A stretch of DNA of 64,000 nucleotides from SpSt-333 sp964371615 (GCA_964371615.1 CAYJMS010000002.1:682001-746000); one strand, 5' to 3'. Positions 8,102-17,621 are shown, counted from the stretch's first letter. Notes: generated from the sequence alone by a model not told the origin. Program-made: numbers and translations.

Positions 8102-9703
8102 TTAAAAATCATAGTAAAGATTTCTGAACGACGTACGGATCCCGGCTGTGATCCACGATGTGCGATTTTCGGTCAGTCCGGTTGTGAGTGATCGGTATGT
8201 ATAGCAGAGTTCAAATCGAAGATTTGAGAGTGGATTCAGCACATACGCTACCCGAATGTCGCTATATAATAACTCGTTATTAACTCCCTGACCGATGAAA
8301 TTTCCGTAATTTCGAGAGCGCGTGTCATATGATTTATCTACATCCTGACCGTAATTGACCGAAATGGATGAATCTGTGCCGTATTGTGCAATATTTACTT
8401 GAAGTCTGAATTCAAAACGGTCTATACTGTAAGATAAAATACCTATCCCCTCATAAAAATTTGCACCAAGCGGATGTGCCAAACTTTGCCGGTAATGTGC
8501 ATAATTTTTCAACGGTTCCCTGTGGGAGTAGGTAAAAGGAGAGACGATATTCAATTCACCCTGAACGTAAAGTCGGGAGACGTTGAATGAATTGATAGAT
8601 TTCACGCCAAGTTGAACGCCATACTTATTTCCCCAATATCCTTTATCACTTAAAAATTCATCAATTGTCATCTCATCGATCATAAATTGTCCATACAATA
8701 CTTCATGATCGGTCAGAATATATTTTGTATTAAGTCCCAACACTACATTGTCGGGTGATTTAACAGAAAATTCCACCGGACGTAAAAAAATGATTGGGTT
8801 AAGATAATTCCATTCGATTCCCCGGTTGTTGACCGAATCCTGAGGCTGCCAGATGATCCCTTCAAAGATTCCAACGGAAAGCCGGTTTGTTATATTTACA
8901 TCGAGATAATGAAAAACGCCCGCCTTTTTATCCCAAGGCTGACCGGAGGAATTTTTTGTCCGGACAATATTCTGAAACTCGGTCCAGAGCGCCGTGTATT
9001 GGATCTTCCAGATATCGGCAGTGATCTTAAAATACGGATAGTTGAAAGCATTGTCTGAAAGAAGCAACGAACGGTACCCGTCGCCGATAAAATTCTTACC
9101 ATGCCCCCCTTGCAGCGAAAGGAACTTCGACGGACGGTACGAGATTACTGCGGATGAATACGCATAATCCAAATACCCTGCACCGTAGAGACGTTTAAAT
9201 CCCTGTCCCGGTACCACAGAATCTTTTTTAATAAAATCATCAAGATATTTCGGAAACTTCGCCTGGTTCTCGAAAAATTCCGTATAGAACGACACGTTGT
9301 CGTACACCGTTCCGCCGAAATAAAATCCTCTGGTATTCACCAGTGTGTTCCGGTCATCCTCAAAATCTCGTCCTACCTGCAAATCTGCATTGATGTCAAA
9401 ATAGAGCCGGTACTCGTCGGACGAGACTTCGAACAGATGCTCGCTGAACAATTTGCGCACGAACCAGTTCTCACCCTCACGCCTCAACACCCTGCCGGAA
9501 CTGATGAGCGAATCGTAGTTCTTTGCCGCTGTAAACATCTGCATCTCGTACGGCTGTGTGGATGTATGCATCGGATTTTTGACGGAATACAACCGTTTTG
9601 AGAGCCGCGAATTTAATTGATGATCCAGCGGCAATATCTGCGCCTGCAGAGTTAGGCCGGAGCAGAGCAAAAACAGGAATATCGCGAAATGTTTTTTGAG
9701 CAT
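8102..9703 (-). CDS. Outer-membrane barrel, capsule-assembly Wzi / RemB-like
   Basis: A 533-residue secreted protein with signal peptide MLKKHFAIFLFLLCSGLTLQ. The rest alternates aromatic and polar residues as in a beta-barrel and ends in an aromatic residue (NLYYDF). The stretch GGHGKNFIGDGYRSLLLSDN near residue 205 is characteristic of the Wzi-like/RemB group found in Bacteroidetes. Wzi anchors capsule to the cell surface, and RemB is linked to gliding and polysaccharide; either role fits a locus making surface polymer. I chose the ATG at 9703; a GTG two codons upstream is possible. It lies between the IS30 copy and the 4,6-dehydratase gene. Assignment is by motif recall, not alignment. Confidence 0.7.
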   Translation of the reverse strand: MLKKHFAIFLFLLCSGLTLQAQILPLDHQLNSRLSKRLYSVKNPMHTSTQPYEMQMFTAAKNYDSLISSGRVLRREGENWFVRKLFSEHLFEVSSDEYRLYFDINADLQVGRDFEDDRNTLVNTRGFYFGGTVYDNVSFYTEFFENQAKFPKYLDDFIKKDSVVPGQGFKRLYGAGYLDYAYSSAVISYRPSKFLSLQGGHGKNFIGDGYRSLLLSDNAFNYPYFKITADIWKIQYTALWTEFQNIVRTKNSSGQPWDKKAGVFHYLDVNITNRLSVGIFEGIIWQPQDSVNNRGIEWNYLNPIIFLRPVEFSVKSPDNVVLGLNTKYILTDHEVLYGQFMIDEMTIDEFLSDKGYWGNKYGVQLGVKSINSFNVSRLYVQGELNIVSPFTYSHREPLKNYAHYRQSLAHPLGANFYEGIGILSYSIDRFEFRLQVNIAQYGTDSSISVNYGQDVDKSYDTRSRNYGNFIGQGVNNELLYSDIRVAYVLNPLSNLRFELCYTYRSLTTGLTENRTSWITAGIRTSFRNLYYDF

Positions 9704-10781
9704 GCCCACAAACTAATAAATATTTGGGAGGGACACAAGGAGAGAGAGTAGTTGAGAATGATGAAACAAATATATCGTTGCAAAATTACAAGATTGCAAG
9801 ATTGCAAGATTACAAGATTAATGTAGTTGAGTAGTTGAGACGGAGAGGATGAGAAATATAGAAGGATGAAGTATGAGGGATGAATTATGAATGCAGTCGT
9901 TGAGTAGTTGTTTAGTCTCGTAGGGCGGGCATTCTTGCCCGCCAAAATTTATCCCCCCCCGGATGAGTAGTTGAGAATGATAAAACAAATATATCGTTGC
10001 AAAATTACAAGATTGCAAGATTGCAAAATTTACGAGAAATGATAAAGGATGAAAGATGATGTATGAAGGATGATAGTTGTAGAGTAGTTGAGTAGAATGA
10101 TTCATGAACTATGGTGCGTCATCCCCGCGGTTCTTAACGGGGATCTGCCAACAAGCTTTTTCCCTTTGCTGTGTGTTGGGGAACCCAACGCTCGGAACAG
10201 ATTCCCACTAAAAGTGGCGCTATACGCCATGGCGCCAATGGCGCTCACATGTGGGAATGACGCGCATTATAGTTCTCCATTAATGAGTAATGATAAAGGA
10301 TAAAGGATGAAGGATGAAATATGAAGGATGATAGTAGTTGAGTAGAATGACTCAGGAACTATAGTGCGTCACCCCCGCTGTTCTTAGCGGGGATCTGCCA
10401 ACAAGCTTTTCATGATATGTGTTTTGGATCCCCCACACACAACCCAGATTCCCAATAGGAGTGGCGCTTTACGCCATGGCGCCGAAGGCGCTCACGTTTG
10501 GGAATGACGCGCATAATAATTCTCCGTCCGCTCCGTGTCTGCTATGATAAATTTTATTGAAACAGGTCGCACCTACGGCGCTCTAACAACTTCGGGGAAA
10601 ACGTTTTCTACAAACAGATCGCCCCTACGGGGCTGGTAAATTGCGGAATTTTCAAAATGCAGAATTGTGGAATTGAAAAACAAATCTATTTTTCAAATAC
10701 CCCACCATTATTTGGTGTCTTAGTGATTTGGTGGTTGATATGATAAAACGATTATTTAATTGCAAAATTATGAGTTCTACA
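9704..10781. repeat. Gene-free repeat field with two twin-hairpin units
   Basis: Contains two partial copies (near 9755 and 9965) of a unit with AACAAATATATCGTTGCAAA followed by ATTACAAGATTGCAAG runs. A GTAGGGCGGGCATTCTTGCC hairpin lies at about 9927. Twin-hairpin units occur at 10118-10262 and 10368-10509, both with the TGGCGCT..AGCGCCA-type module in the second loop. 10561-10637 is a paired CCTACGG hairpin unit, and a TTTGGTGTCTTAGTGATTTG copy lies near 10711. ATGAATGATGA-rich text fills the rest. No gene is seen. Confidence 0.75.
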
Positions 10782-11811
10782 AGGAAGTGCAACGCTCTAA
10801 AAGAATTAGTAAAATTAGAGTATGGCACAACCCAGATGTTACAACCAGATAACGCTTGAAGAGCGAGACACAATATCAGCTCTTTATGCGCAACGGGTAT
10901 CCTTAAGCGAGATAGCCCGTCATTTAAGACGAAACAAGAGCACCATTTCTCGTGAAATATCCAGGAACAAAGCGCCGATAAATCGGGTGTATGGTTCCTG
11001 TCGTGCTCACGGCAAAGCTAAAGAACGGAAGATACAAGCAGGACAACGTCCACGGCTAAAGAATACTATTATTCGCAACTATGTTAAACAACATCTGCGA
11101 ATGGAGTGGACACCTGAACAGATTTCCGGAAGACTTCGAATCAAGTATCCGGAATACAGCATCTGTGTCGAAAGTATCTATCAGTACATTTATGATCCAG
11201 ATGTTCGGCGTAAAGAAAACTTTGTACCGGTACTTCCACGAGCTCATAGGATCCGTAATTACCGGGGTCAACGTAAGACACACCGAATGTTACGAATCCC
11301 TGAACGAATATCGATTTTAGAGCGTCCAGATGCAGTTAAGAAACGAAAACAAGCCGGACACTGGGAAACAGACACCATCATTGCTAGGTCCAGTAAAGCA
11401 GCCTTGTTGGCAACGGTGGAACGTAAATCAAGATACTTGAAACTCACCAGACTGAAACGTCGGTCAGCGCAACAGGTTCGAGTAACATTGAACCGAACAC
11501 TGAGTCAGTATCGTAAACATCTTCGTCGAACGATCACTTATGATAACGGCCAAGAAAATGTTGATCATATGATCGTCAATAGAACTCTTGGGACTAGATC
11601 TTACTTTTGTCAACCGTATCACAGCTGGGAAAAAGGAACTGTCGAAAATACGATTGGTATCGTTCGCAGAACCTTTCCAAAGAAAACTAACTTCGATCTT
11701 GTTACAGCAAAAGATGTGAAACGCTTAGAACGAAAACTCAATAATACACCGAGAAAAATATTACATTACTTAACACCCAAGGAAGTCTTTGATAAGATCG
11801 TTGCACTTCCT
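10782..11811 (+). mobile_element. IS30-family insertion sequence
   Basis: About 1.03 kb bounded by inverted ends: AGGAAGTGCAACG at 10782-10794 and its complement CGTTGCACTTCCT at 11799-11811. Further inside, both ends read TCT after one mismatch. It carries one full-length transposase gene on the plus strand, opposite to the host locus. The flanks belong to the AATATATCGTTGCAAAATTA repeat family, so it sits in repeat sequence and breaks no visible gene. A clear target duplication was not found, so the ends could be off by a few bases. Confidence 0.8.
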
Positions 11812-11817
11812 CGTTGA
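10822..11817 (+). CDS. IS30-family transposase
   Basis: A 331-residue intact DDE transposase. The N-terminal helix-turn-helix reads ITLEERDTISALYAQRVSL and continues into the IARHLRRNKSTISREISRN signature (residues 8-50), which binds the inverted ends. The catalytic domain has the first Asp in GHWETDTI (near 178), the second in TYDNGQEN (near 240) and Glu in WEKGTVENTIG (near 275), all three present. The gene starts 40 bp from the left end and its stop codon lies just beyond the right inverted end. No frameshift is visible, so the element may still be active. Confidence 0.93.
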   Translation: MAQPRCYNQITLEERDTISALYAQRVSLSEIARHLRRNKSTISREISRNKAPINRVYGSCRAHGKAKERKIQAGQRPRLKNTIIRNYVKQHLRMEWTPEQISGRLRIKYPEYSICVESIYQYIYDPDVRRKENFVPVLPRAHRIRNYRGQRKTHRMLRIPERISILERPDAVKKRKQAGHWETDTIIARSSKAALLATVERKSRYLKLTRLKRRSAQQVRVTLNRTLSQYRKHLRRTITYDNGQENVDHMIVNRTLGTRSYFCQPYHSWEKGTVENTIGIVRRTFPKKTNFDLVTAKDVKRLERKLNNTPRKILHYLTPKEVFDKIVALPR

Positions 11818-12213
11818 ATACAGCAATTACAAGATTGCAAGATTACAAGATTTTTGAGTAAGGATGAAGGATGAGGGATGAATGATGAATTATGAACGCA
11901 AGTAGTTGAGTAACTCAGTGGTTGAGACATAGAATATTCAAAAACACCGAACCGTAGGTTCGTCACCATTATCTCTTTGCGACTTTGCGTGAGCTGTTTT
12001 TGTTCTTCTTCTTTCATTTTGTGATTTTGTGCCTGCCCGCCTTGCTCCACCTTTTGGCGGGATTTTGTGGCTGCTTTTGTTTTTTTGGTGCCGCCGCAGG
12101 CGGAATACTAATTTGGTGTCTTTGTGTCTTGGTGGTTGATTTTGTTTTTGGACGGTTTTGCAACCGTCCCTACATATCATTTTGTGATTTGGTGGCTGCT
12201 TTTGTTTTTGTTT
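11818..12213. repeat. Gene-free repeat stretch
   Basis: About 400 bp. ATTACAAGATTGCAAG text, ATGAATGATGAATTATGA text, a CGAACCGTAGGTTCG hairpin at 11949, a CCCGCC...GGCGGG palindrome near 12035, and a full TTTGGTGTCTTTGTGTCTTG copy at about 12114 followed by a GACGG...CCGTC hairpin. No gene is seen. Confidence 0.6.
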
Positions 12214-13341
12214 CTAACCACTCACTGCACCGTTGATCGCTTTCACAACACGGTGCAGGTCTTCATCCGTCATGCCCGAGCCGCTGGGGAGGCAGAGCCC
12301 GCGCGCAAAGAGTTTTTCTGTCACTGCGCCGCCGCGCATGCGGCACGATTGAAAGACCGGCTGCATATGCATCGGTTTCCATAAGGGACGCGATTCAATA
12401 TTCTCCTTCTCCAGCGCCACGCGCAACTCTTCGCTGCTTACTTTCTGCAACGCGGGATCGAGCGTAATACATGTGAGCCAGTAGTTCGGCTCACCATACG
12501 ACGCGACCGGCATAAAACCGATACCGGGAATTCCGGCGAGCGTTTTTTTGTAGTACTGGTTGATCTCCTTCCGCCGGGCGATCTTTTTGGTCAAATGCTC
12601 CAACTGTCCCCGCCCCATGGCGGCGAGTATGTTGCTCATCCTGTAATTGTATCCGATGTCGGAGTGCTGATAGTGCGGGGCGGGATCGCGCGCCTGCGTG
12701 GCAAGATGACGTGCGCGGTCGATATATTTTTTATCGTGCGAGACAAGCATCCCTCCCCCGCTGGTGGTGATGATTTTATTACCGTTAAACGAAAAGACCC
12801 CCATCTCGCCAAAAGAGCCGGCAGATCTTCCCTTATATGTTCCACCCAACGCTTCGGCGGCATCTTCTATTATAGGGACTCCATATTCTTTGCATACCTT
12901 TATGATCGGATCATAATCCGCAGTCTGTCCGTACAGATCGACCACGATCGCCGCGCGGGGTAATTTCCCTTTCTTCTTACATTCTTTCAGTTCTTCTTCC
13001 AGCAGATGCGGATCGATATTCCATGTCGATTCGTTGCTGTCGATAAAGACCGGAGTGGCGCCGCAATAGTTGATTGCATTTGCCGTTGCGGAGAATGTAA
13101 ACGAAGAGCAAAGCACCTCATCCCCCGGTTTAACGCCGAGCATCAGCAGGGCAAGATGCAACGCAGCCGTGCCGCTAGAGAGAGCCGCAGCATACGGTAT
13201 ACCGACACGCGCCGACATCTCTTTCTCAAATGCATCAACCTGCGGTCCTAATGTAGTTATCCAATTCGAGTCGTACGCTTCGATAATCAGATCTTTTTCA
13301 CGGCCGTCGAGATGCGGCGGGGAGAGATAAATTCGTTTCAT
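12214..13341 (-). CDS. PLP-dependent nucleotide-sugar aminotransferase (PglE-like, DegT family)
   Basis: A 375-residue DegT/DnrJ/EryC1/StrS aminotransferase. SSGTAALHLAL (residues 55-65) contacts the cofactor phosphate. VIIED-type Asp lies in VPIIEDAAEALGG (155-167), and the PLP-binding lysine is K189 in VFSFNGNKII. The family adds an amino group from glutamate to a keto nucleotide sugar. Here it probably acts on the UDP-4-keto-6-deoxy-GlcNAc made by the 5858-7786 dehydratase, giving UDP-4-amino sugar for the adjacent acetyltransferase. The start overlaps the acetyltransferase stop by one base (TAATG), so the two are translationally coupled. It is the last gene of its sub-operon before the IS30 region. 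Confidence 0.88.
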   Translation of the reverse strand: MKRIYLSPPHLDGREKDLIIEAYDSNWITTLGPQVDAFEKEMSARVGIPYAAALSSGTAALHLALLMLGVKPGDEVLCSSFTFSATANAINYCGATPVFIDSNESTWNIDPHLLEEELKECKKKGKLPRAAIVVDLYGQTADYDPIIKVCKEYGVPIIEDAAEALGGTYKGRSAGSFGEMGVFSFNGNKIITTSGGGMLVSHDKKYIDRARHLATQARDPAPHYQHSDIGYNYRMSNILAAMGRGQLEHLTKKIARRKEINQYYKKTLAGIPGIGFMPVASYGEPNYWLTCITLDPALQKVSSEELRVALEKENIESRPLWKPMHMQPVFQSCRMRGGAVTEKLFARGLCLPSGSGMTDEDLHRVVKAINGAVSG

Positions 13342-13994
13342 TATGCTTTTTTCTCCAACGGTTTTGCAGGCATCCCCACAACTGTCACACCCGAGTCAAC
13401 ATTTTTTGTAACAACTGCACCCCCTCCGACAACTGCATTATTACCGACAGTAAGATATTGCAGTACTTGAGCACCGGTTCCAATAAGTACACCCTCACCA
13501 ATGGTGACGCCACCCGAAATATTCACTGTAGGATTCAGAACACTTCCGCTACCAATACGAGATTCATGGCCGATAGTACATAAAAGATTCACCATCGAAA
13601 ATGCTTCAAATATAATGTTGACTGTACCGGTGACACCCGCACAAATGACAACACCTTCTTCTATGCTACAACTTGATTTGTCAAAGATCGACGATGGATG
13701 AATGAGTGGGGGCCATTGTATATTAGGATATTTGGTCTTTAATTGCTCTGCAACCTTTAATTTTGATCCCGGTGTTCCTATGCCCATCGCAAAGCAATCA
13801 ATGGAATTATTTTCTAACCATGTAAAATCTCCAATTACTTCATCTTTGCTATCTAAATCGGTCAATCTTGTCATATCGCTCACAAGGTAACCAATAAAAT
13901 TAAATTTATTTTCAACGCGATTAATTTCCTCGATTAACCACTTCACTTCACGTGCAAAACCGCCTGCACCGATGACCGCAATCTTTTTAGTCAC
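13341..13994 (-). CDS. Sugar O/N-acetyltransferase, NeuD/PglD family
   Basis: About 217 residues. An N-terminal Rossmann-like subdomain (KIAVIGAGGFAREV) is followed by a left-handed beta-helix of hexapeptide repeats (VVICAGVTG, VNISGGVTIGEGV, NNAVVGGGAVVTK). It ends in GMPAKPLEKK. PglD acetylates the 4-amino group of UDP-4-amino-6-deoxy-GlcNAc from acetyl-CoA. The likely start is GTG at 13994, one base after the TAA of the upstream sugar transferase and 8 nt after AAGGAA. A longer frame from 14069 would overlap that gene by 74 bp and adds unrelated residues. Active-site His assignment was not attempted. Confidence 0.87.
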   Translation of the reverse strand: MTKKIAVIGAGGFAREVKWLIEEINRVENKFNFIGYLVSDMTRLTDLDSKDEVIGDFTWLENNSIDCFAMGIGTPGSKLKVAEQLKTKYPNIQWPPLIHPSSIFDKSSCSIEEGVVICAGVTGTVNIIFEAFSMVNLLCTIGHESRIGSGSVLNPTVNISGGVTIGEGVLIGTGAQVLQYLTVGNNAVVGGGAVVTKNVDSGVTVVGMPAKPLEKKA

Positions 13995-13995
13995 T

Positions 13996-14628
13996 TTATT
14001 TGTTCCTTGTATTTTCGTTAACCGGAAAAAACTCTTCCATAGTAGCCTGACCGGGTTGATTAATCCCATCGCGGCGGATAATTTTCCAGATCGTTAAAAA
14101 GATAATTTTAAGATCGAGCAGAAACGACTGATTGTCGACATACCATACATCCAGTTTAAATTTTTCTTCCCATGTGATGGCATTTCGTCCGTTGATCTGT
14201 GCCCATCCTGTGATCCCCGGCCGTACTTCGTGCCTGCGCAGCTGTTCCGGTGTGTAACGATCCAGATATTGCATTAACAGAGGTCGTGGACCGACAATAC
14301 TCATATCTCCTTTAATAACATTCCATATTTCAGGTAGTTCATCAATACTTGTGCTTCGGAGAAATTTTCCAAACTTTGTCAATCGTTGATCATCTGGAAG
14401 AATTCCGCCGTTGTCATTGTACTTAAACGACATTGTTCGGAATTTAAGTATTGTAAATGGAGTGCCAAGATAGCCTGGCCGAGTTTGGCGGTAAAGAATG
14501 GGAAATCCAATAACTAAAACAATTAACACTGCAACTGTTATTATTATCGGAGTTAATATTATGAGAGCAGATATACAAATAATTAAATCAAATAGTCTTT
14601 TAAAATATTTTCGATATAGATAATTCAT
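13996..14628 (-). CDS. Short-form undecaprenyl-phosphate sugar-1-phosphate transferase (PglC-like)
   Basis: About 210 residues: one N-terminal re-entrant membrane helix (LFDLIICISALIILTPII), then the catalytic domain. The domain has PILYRQTRPG, TILKFRTM, the catalytic Asp-Glu pair in SIDELPEIWNVIKG, and MSIVGPRPLL. Ending without extra membrane helices, it matches PglC, which moves diacetylbacillosamine-1-phosphate to undecaprenyl phosphate. That fits its place directly before PglD- and PglE-like genes. An ATG at 14661 would add 11 residues and overlap the upstream glycosyltransferase; ATG 14628 gives MNYLYRKYFKR, the usual family N-terminus. Confidence 0.88.
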   Translation of the reverse strand: MNYLYRKYFKRLFDLIICISALIILTPIIITVAVLIVLVIGFPILYRQTRPGYLGTPFTILKFRTMSFKYNDNGGILPDDQRLTKFGKFLRSTSIDELPEIWNVIKGDMSIVGPRPLLMQYLDRYTPEQLRRHEVRPGITGWAQINGRNAITWEEKFKLDVWYVDNQSFLLDLKIIFLTIWKIIRRDGINQPGQATMEEFFPVNENTRNK

Positions 14629-14641
14629 TGTCGTTGAATTT

Positions 14642-15871
14642 CTACTGAAATAAAACATCAATATATTTTTTAGCTAATATTTTGTAATCATGGTGCTTCA
14701 GTAAATATTCTCTCCCACGTTCCCCCATTGCTGCACGTTCATCTGACGTCATTTGCATTATTTCTTCGATTGCTCCAGCAATTAACTCAGGATCTTCCGG
14801 TTTGATCGATACGCCACAATCGGCATCTAATACAATATCACCAGATGTATTTACCGCATTTATAATTGGTTTTGCGCTTGCCATATAATCCATCAATTTA
14901 TTCGGACTTATCCCATATTTATAGATTGCACTATTTTTTGTTCCGTGATAACATGCATCAATGGTACGCAGAATGCTGTAGATTGTGCGTTTGGGAACCG
15001 CGGGCAGGAAGACAACATTACTTGCATCTGATTCTGAGGCAAATCGGCGAAGATTGTCTTTTTCCGGACCCTGACCAATTAAAACAAATGCAACATTCTT
15101 CCCTTTTAACAGTACAGCAGTTGAAATTAAATATTGAAGGGCGTTAGCAATACCATGACTTCCGCAATAGGCAATAATAAATTTGTTTTTTCTGCGTAAA
15201 TCTGAAATAATATTTTTATGAGGTTCCGGTATCACCGCATCTTCGTCATTTTTCTCTTCAAATTCATATCCCTGTGGAATAAAACACCATTGCTCTGATC
15301 GAAGACCATTCAATGTCATGTAATTTTTTGAATGCGAAAGGGTAGTTACAATATTTTTTGCTTTACCATACGAAAAGCGTTCAGCCAAACCTATGAGTAT
15401 TACAAACGGATGCCAATTGGATAATCCACCCAATTCAATTAATGTCAGCGGCCAAAGATCTCTTACTTCACGTATTATCGGGCATTTTGATATTCTAGCA
15501 ATTCGATAAATTGGCCACATCTCAATTGGATATACTGATGCTGAAATGATAATATCCGGTCGTAAAGAGATGCTAAACCGCCTTGAAAAGACCAATAAAA
15601 GTATTGAAAAGACTAATAAATTGATAACCCTGCCAATGCCATTTCCTTTATACGTAGGCGTTTTTAAATAAATAAATCTCACCCCATTGTTCATTTCCTC
15701 ATGAACAAATCCATTAAATATTGGATGATGATGGAATAGATGCGAATATGAGGCGCTTATTACTGTTACATCATGACCCGCCTTTGCCCACTCAGTTGAA
15801 AGAAAATTTGTACGATATGGCGGAGCATAATTTATACCACCGATAAATTGATTTACAGAAACGATATGCAT
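14642..15871 (-). CDS. Glycosyltransferase family 4 (WbuB/PglA-like)
   Basis: A 409-residue GT-B glycosyltransferase. The N-terminal acceptor domain begins MHIVSVNQFIGGINYAPPYR and includes REVRDLWPLT. The C-terminal donor domain has AYCGSHGIANAL, LIGQGPEKDNL and KLMDYMASAKPII. WbuB-like enzymes add an N-acetylated 6-deoxy hexosamine. Its place immediately before the PglC-like gene suggests it extends the lipid-linked initiating sugar, but donor and linkage cannot be read from sequence. Confidence 0.85.
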   Translation of the reverse strand: MHIVSVNQFIGGINYAPPYRTNFLSTEWAKAGHDVTVISASYSHLFHHHPIFNGFVHEEMNNGVRFIYLKTPTYKGNGIGRVINLLVFSILLLVFSRRFSISLRPDIIISASVYPIEMWPIYRIARISKCPIIREVRDLWPLTLIELGGLSNWHPFVILIGLAERFSYGKAKNIVTTLSHSKNYMTLNGLRSEQWCFIPQGYEFEEKNDEDAVIPEPHKNIISDLRRKNKFIIAYCGSHGIANALQYLISTAVLLKGKNVAFVLIGQGPEKDNLRRFASESDASNVVFLPAVPKRTIYSILRTIDACYHGTKNSAIYKYGISPNKLMDYMASAKPIINAVNTSGDIVLDADCGVSIKPEDPELIAGAIEEIMQMTSDERAAMGERGREYLLKHHDYKILAKKYIDVLFQ

Positions 15872-15914
15872 AAATATAGTTTATACATTTAATAATTATT
15901 CTATGGAATATGTC

Positions 15915-16856
15915 TCATGGAAGATTTTTAATTTTTGCCTGTTGTTTAAGAAATTCTTCCAGCGGACGTGCCGGGATACCGGTCCATGTTTCACCATCAG
16001 GAATATTTTTTGTTACTACTGCCCCCATGCCAACCGTTACTTTTCTTCCAATGCGTATACCATTGATAAGTGAAACGGATGGAGCCACCCAACTAAAATC
16101 ATCTATAATTGTGCTCCCTCCAACCATCGCATTCGCAATGACAGCAGAATGTTTTCCAACAATAACATTATGTGCGATGTGTACTAGATTATCAATTTTT
16201 GCACCTAACTGAATGTGCGTATTCCCTAATCCTCCTTTATCAATACATGTATTTGCACCAATTTCTACATCATCATCTATTATTACACCTCCAACATGTG
16301 GAAATTTTTCAAACACACCATCTTCATTTCTTTGGTATCCGAAGCCATCTGCTCCTATCACACTTCCAGCATGAATAGTGACATTTTTACCAATATTGAC
16401 ATTATCATAAATATGGGTGTTGCCATATATTATTGTGCCCTCTCCAATCGTTGAAATTCCAATGTACGTCAACGGGCCAATATATGCGTTTGAATGGATT
16501 TTCGCTTCAGAATGAATAACAGCGGATGGGTGAATCCCATATTGGATCTTCTTTGAGAATAAAGAATCAATTATCCTCAAAATGGTTAATCGTGGATCCT
16601 TTACAAGTACAAAACACTTATCAATATCTCTTAATTGTTCATCATACAATGTTTTGCTGCAAATAATTATTTTTGATTTTGTTGAACGGATTACTTTTTC
16701 TGCTTCTTTTAAAGAATTCTTCGCCCAGACTAAAGAATCTTCTGCCGCTTCATTAATTGGTCTAACGTTGGTAAATACGATATCATTTGACCTTCGAATA
16801 ATCTCAAAGTCAGTTTCCAATAAAGATTCAATATCCTTTAGTGAATATGATTTCAT
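15915..16856 (-). CDS. LpxD-like N-acyltransferase (left-handed beta-helix)
   Basis: A 313-residue hexapeptide-repeat acyltransferase with an LpxD-type N-terminal domain (residues 1-100). The beta-helix contains GSVIGADGFGYQR and NLVHIAHNVIVGKHS; the His of AHNV corresponds to the LpxD catalytic base. The tail TGIPARPLEEFLKQQ is also LpxD-like. LpxD adds a 3-hydroxyacyl chain to the amine of UDP-3-acyl-glucosamine. A copy inside a polysaccharide locus is more likely to N-acylate a locus-specific amino sugar. The neighbouring PIG-L deacetylase could expose that amine. A second lipid-A LpxD elsewhere in the genome would support this. Confidence 0.75.
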   Translation of the reverse strand: MKSYSLKDIESLLETDFEIIRRSNDIVFTNVRPINEAAEDSLVWAKNSLKEAEKVIRSTKSKIIICSKTLYDEQLRDIDKCFVLVKDPRLTILRIIDSLFSKKIQYGIHPSAVIHSEAKIHSNAYIGPLTYIGISTIGEGTIIYGNTHIYDNVNIGKNVTIHAGSVIGADGFGYQRNEDGVFEKFPHVGGVIIDDDVEIGANTCIDKGGLGNTHIQLGAKIDNLVHIAHNVIVGKHSAVIANAMVGGSTIIDDFSWVAPSVSLINGIRIGRKVTVGMGAVVTKNIPDGETWTGIPARPLEEFLKQQAKIKNLP

Positions 16857-16877
16857 GTTGAACCTCGAATGGATTTT

Positions 16878-17519
16878 TTAATATTTAATACGAAGTACTT
16901 CAAATGCTTCTGCCCATTCTGTCTTTACCTGTGTTCCTCTAACTCGAGCTAAACTATCAATAAATTCACGGGTAAAATATGGCCTTTTTAAGATTATTTG
17001 GGACTTGTACTTTTGCATAGAATTCCATTTTGCATCTAGATGTCTTTCCTGTAATACAACGAATGCCTGAGCTGAAAAATGTATATGGTTCCATGGCAGT
17101 TCATATCCTATCACACTGATATCCTTAAATGCCCGAAGCCCTTCGCCATGCAGTACTTGATGATCCTGGTGTAAATCGTTACCCGAAGGTAATAATACCA
17201 AATCAGGTTTGATATTTTTTCTTATTCTAACGATCTCTTCGAGAACTTCTTGGCGATGATATGATAATTTCCTGACCGGATAATTATATACCATAATATT
17301 TTGGTGTGGCACACCCAATTCAGGCATAGCTGACAAAAACTCAGTTCTTAGTGTATCTTTTGGCATGTCCGGTGGCAATGATTCTTCGGCAGTAGAGAAT
17401 GCCACGACAAAGACGTTACGCCCTTCTTCAATAAATCGAGATATGGATCCTCCACACCCTAGTTCGGCATCATCTGTATGTGGAGCTAATATTAAAATAT
17501 TGTTATGATTGTTTATCAT
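16878..17519 (-). CDS. PIG-L/LmbE family N-deacetylase
   Basis: About 213 residues from the ATG at 17519. The metal site is visible as ILAPHTDDAELGCGGS (His-x-x-Asp-Asp), and a second cluster HQDHQVLHGEG carries further metal ligands. The family removes N-acetyl groups from amino sugars or similar amides. A longer frame from 17609 puts 30 extra residues with no family similarity before the metal motif, so the shorter start is chosen. It is 21 bp upstream of the LpxD-like gene in the same direction; a deacetylation-then-reacylation pair is a reasonable inference. Confidence 0.85.
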   Translation of the reverse strand: MINNHNNILILAPHTDDAELGCGGSISRFIEEGRNVFVVAFSTAEESLPPDMPKDTLRTEFLSAMPELGVPHQNIMVYNYPVRKLSYHRQEVLEEIVRIRKNIKPDLVLLPSGNDLHQDHQVLHGEGLRAFKDISVIGYELPWNHIHFSAQAFVVLQERHLDAKWNSMQKYKSQIILKRPYFTREFIDSLARVRGTQVKTEWAEAFEVLRIKY

Positions 17520-17621
17520 ATGTCGTATTAGTAATTGAAGTAAAAATAACTGTTTTCGGTTACCATTTCCGTTATCTAAGTGATATCTTAATAATATACT
17601 ATTAAACAACGGTATTGCATT

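Noticed and set aside
10782..11811. Target-site duplication of the IS30 copy
   Set aside because: Bases outside the inverted ends do not match each other, so none is claimed.
13995..14069. Longer N-terminus for the NeuD/PglD acetyltransferase
   Set aside because: The 25 extra residues overlap the PglC-like gene in another frame and do not resemble the family; GTG 13994 has a good ribosome-binding site.
17520..17609. Longer N-terminus for the PIG-L deacetylase
   Set aside because: The metal motif normally lies close to the N-terminus, and the extra 30 residues show no family likeness.
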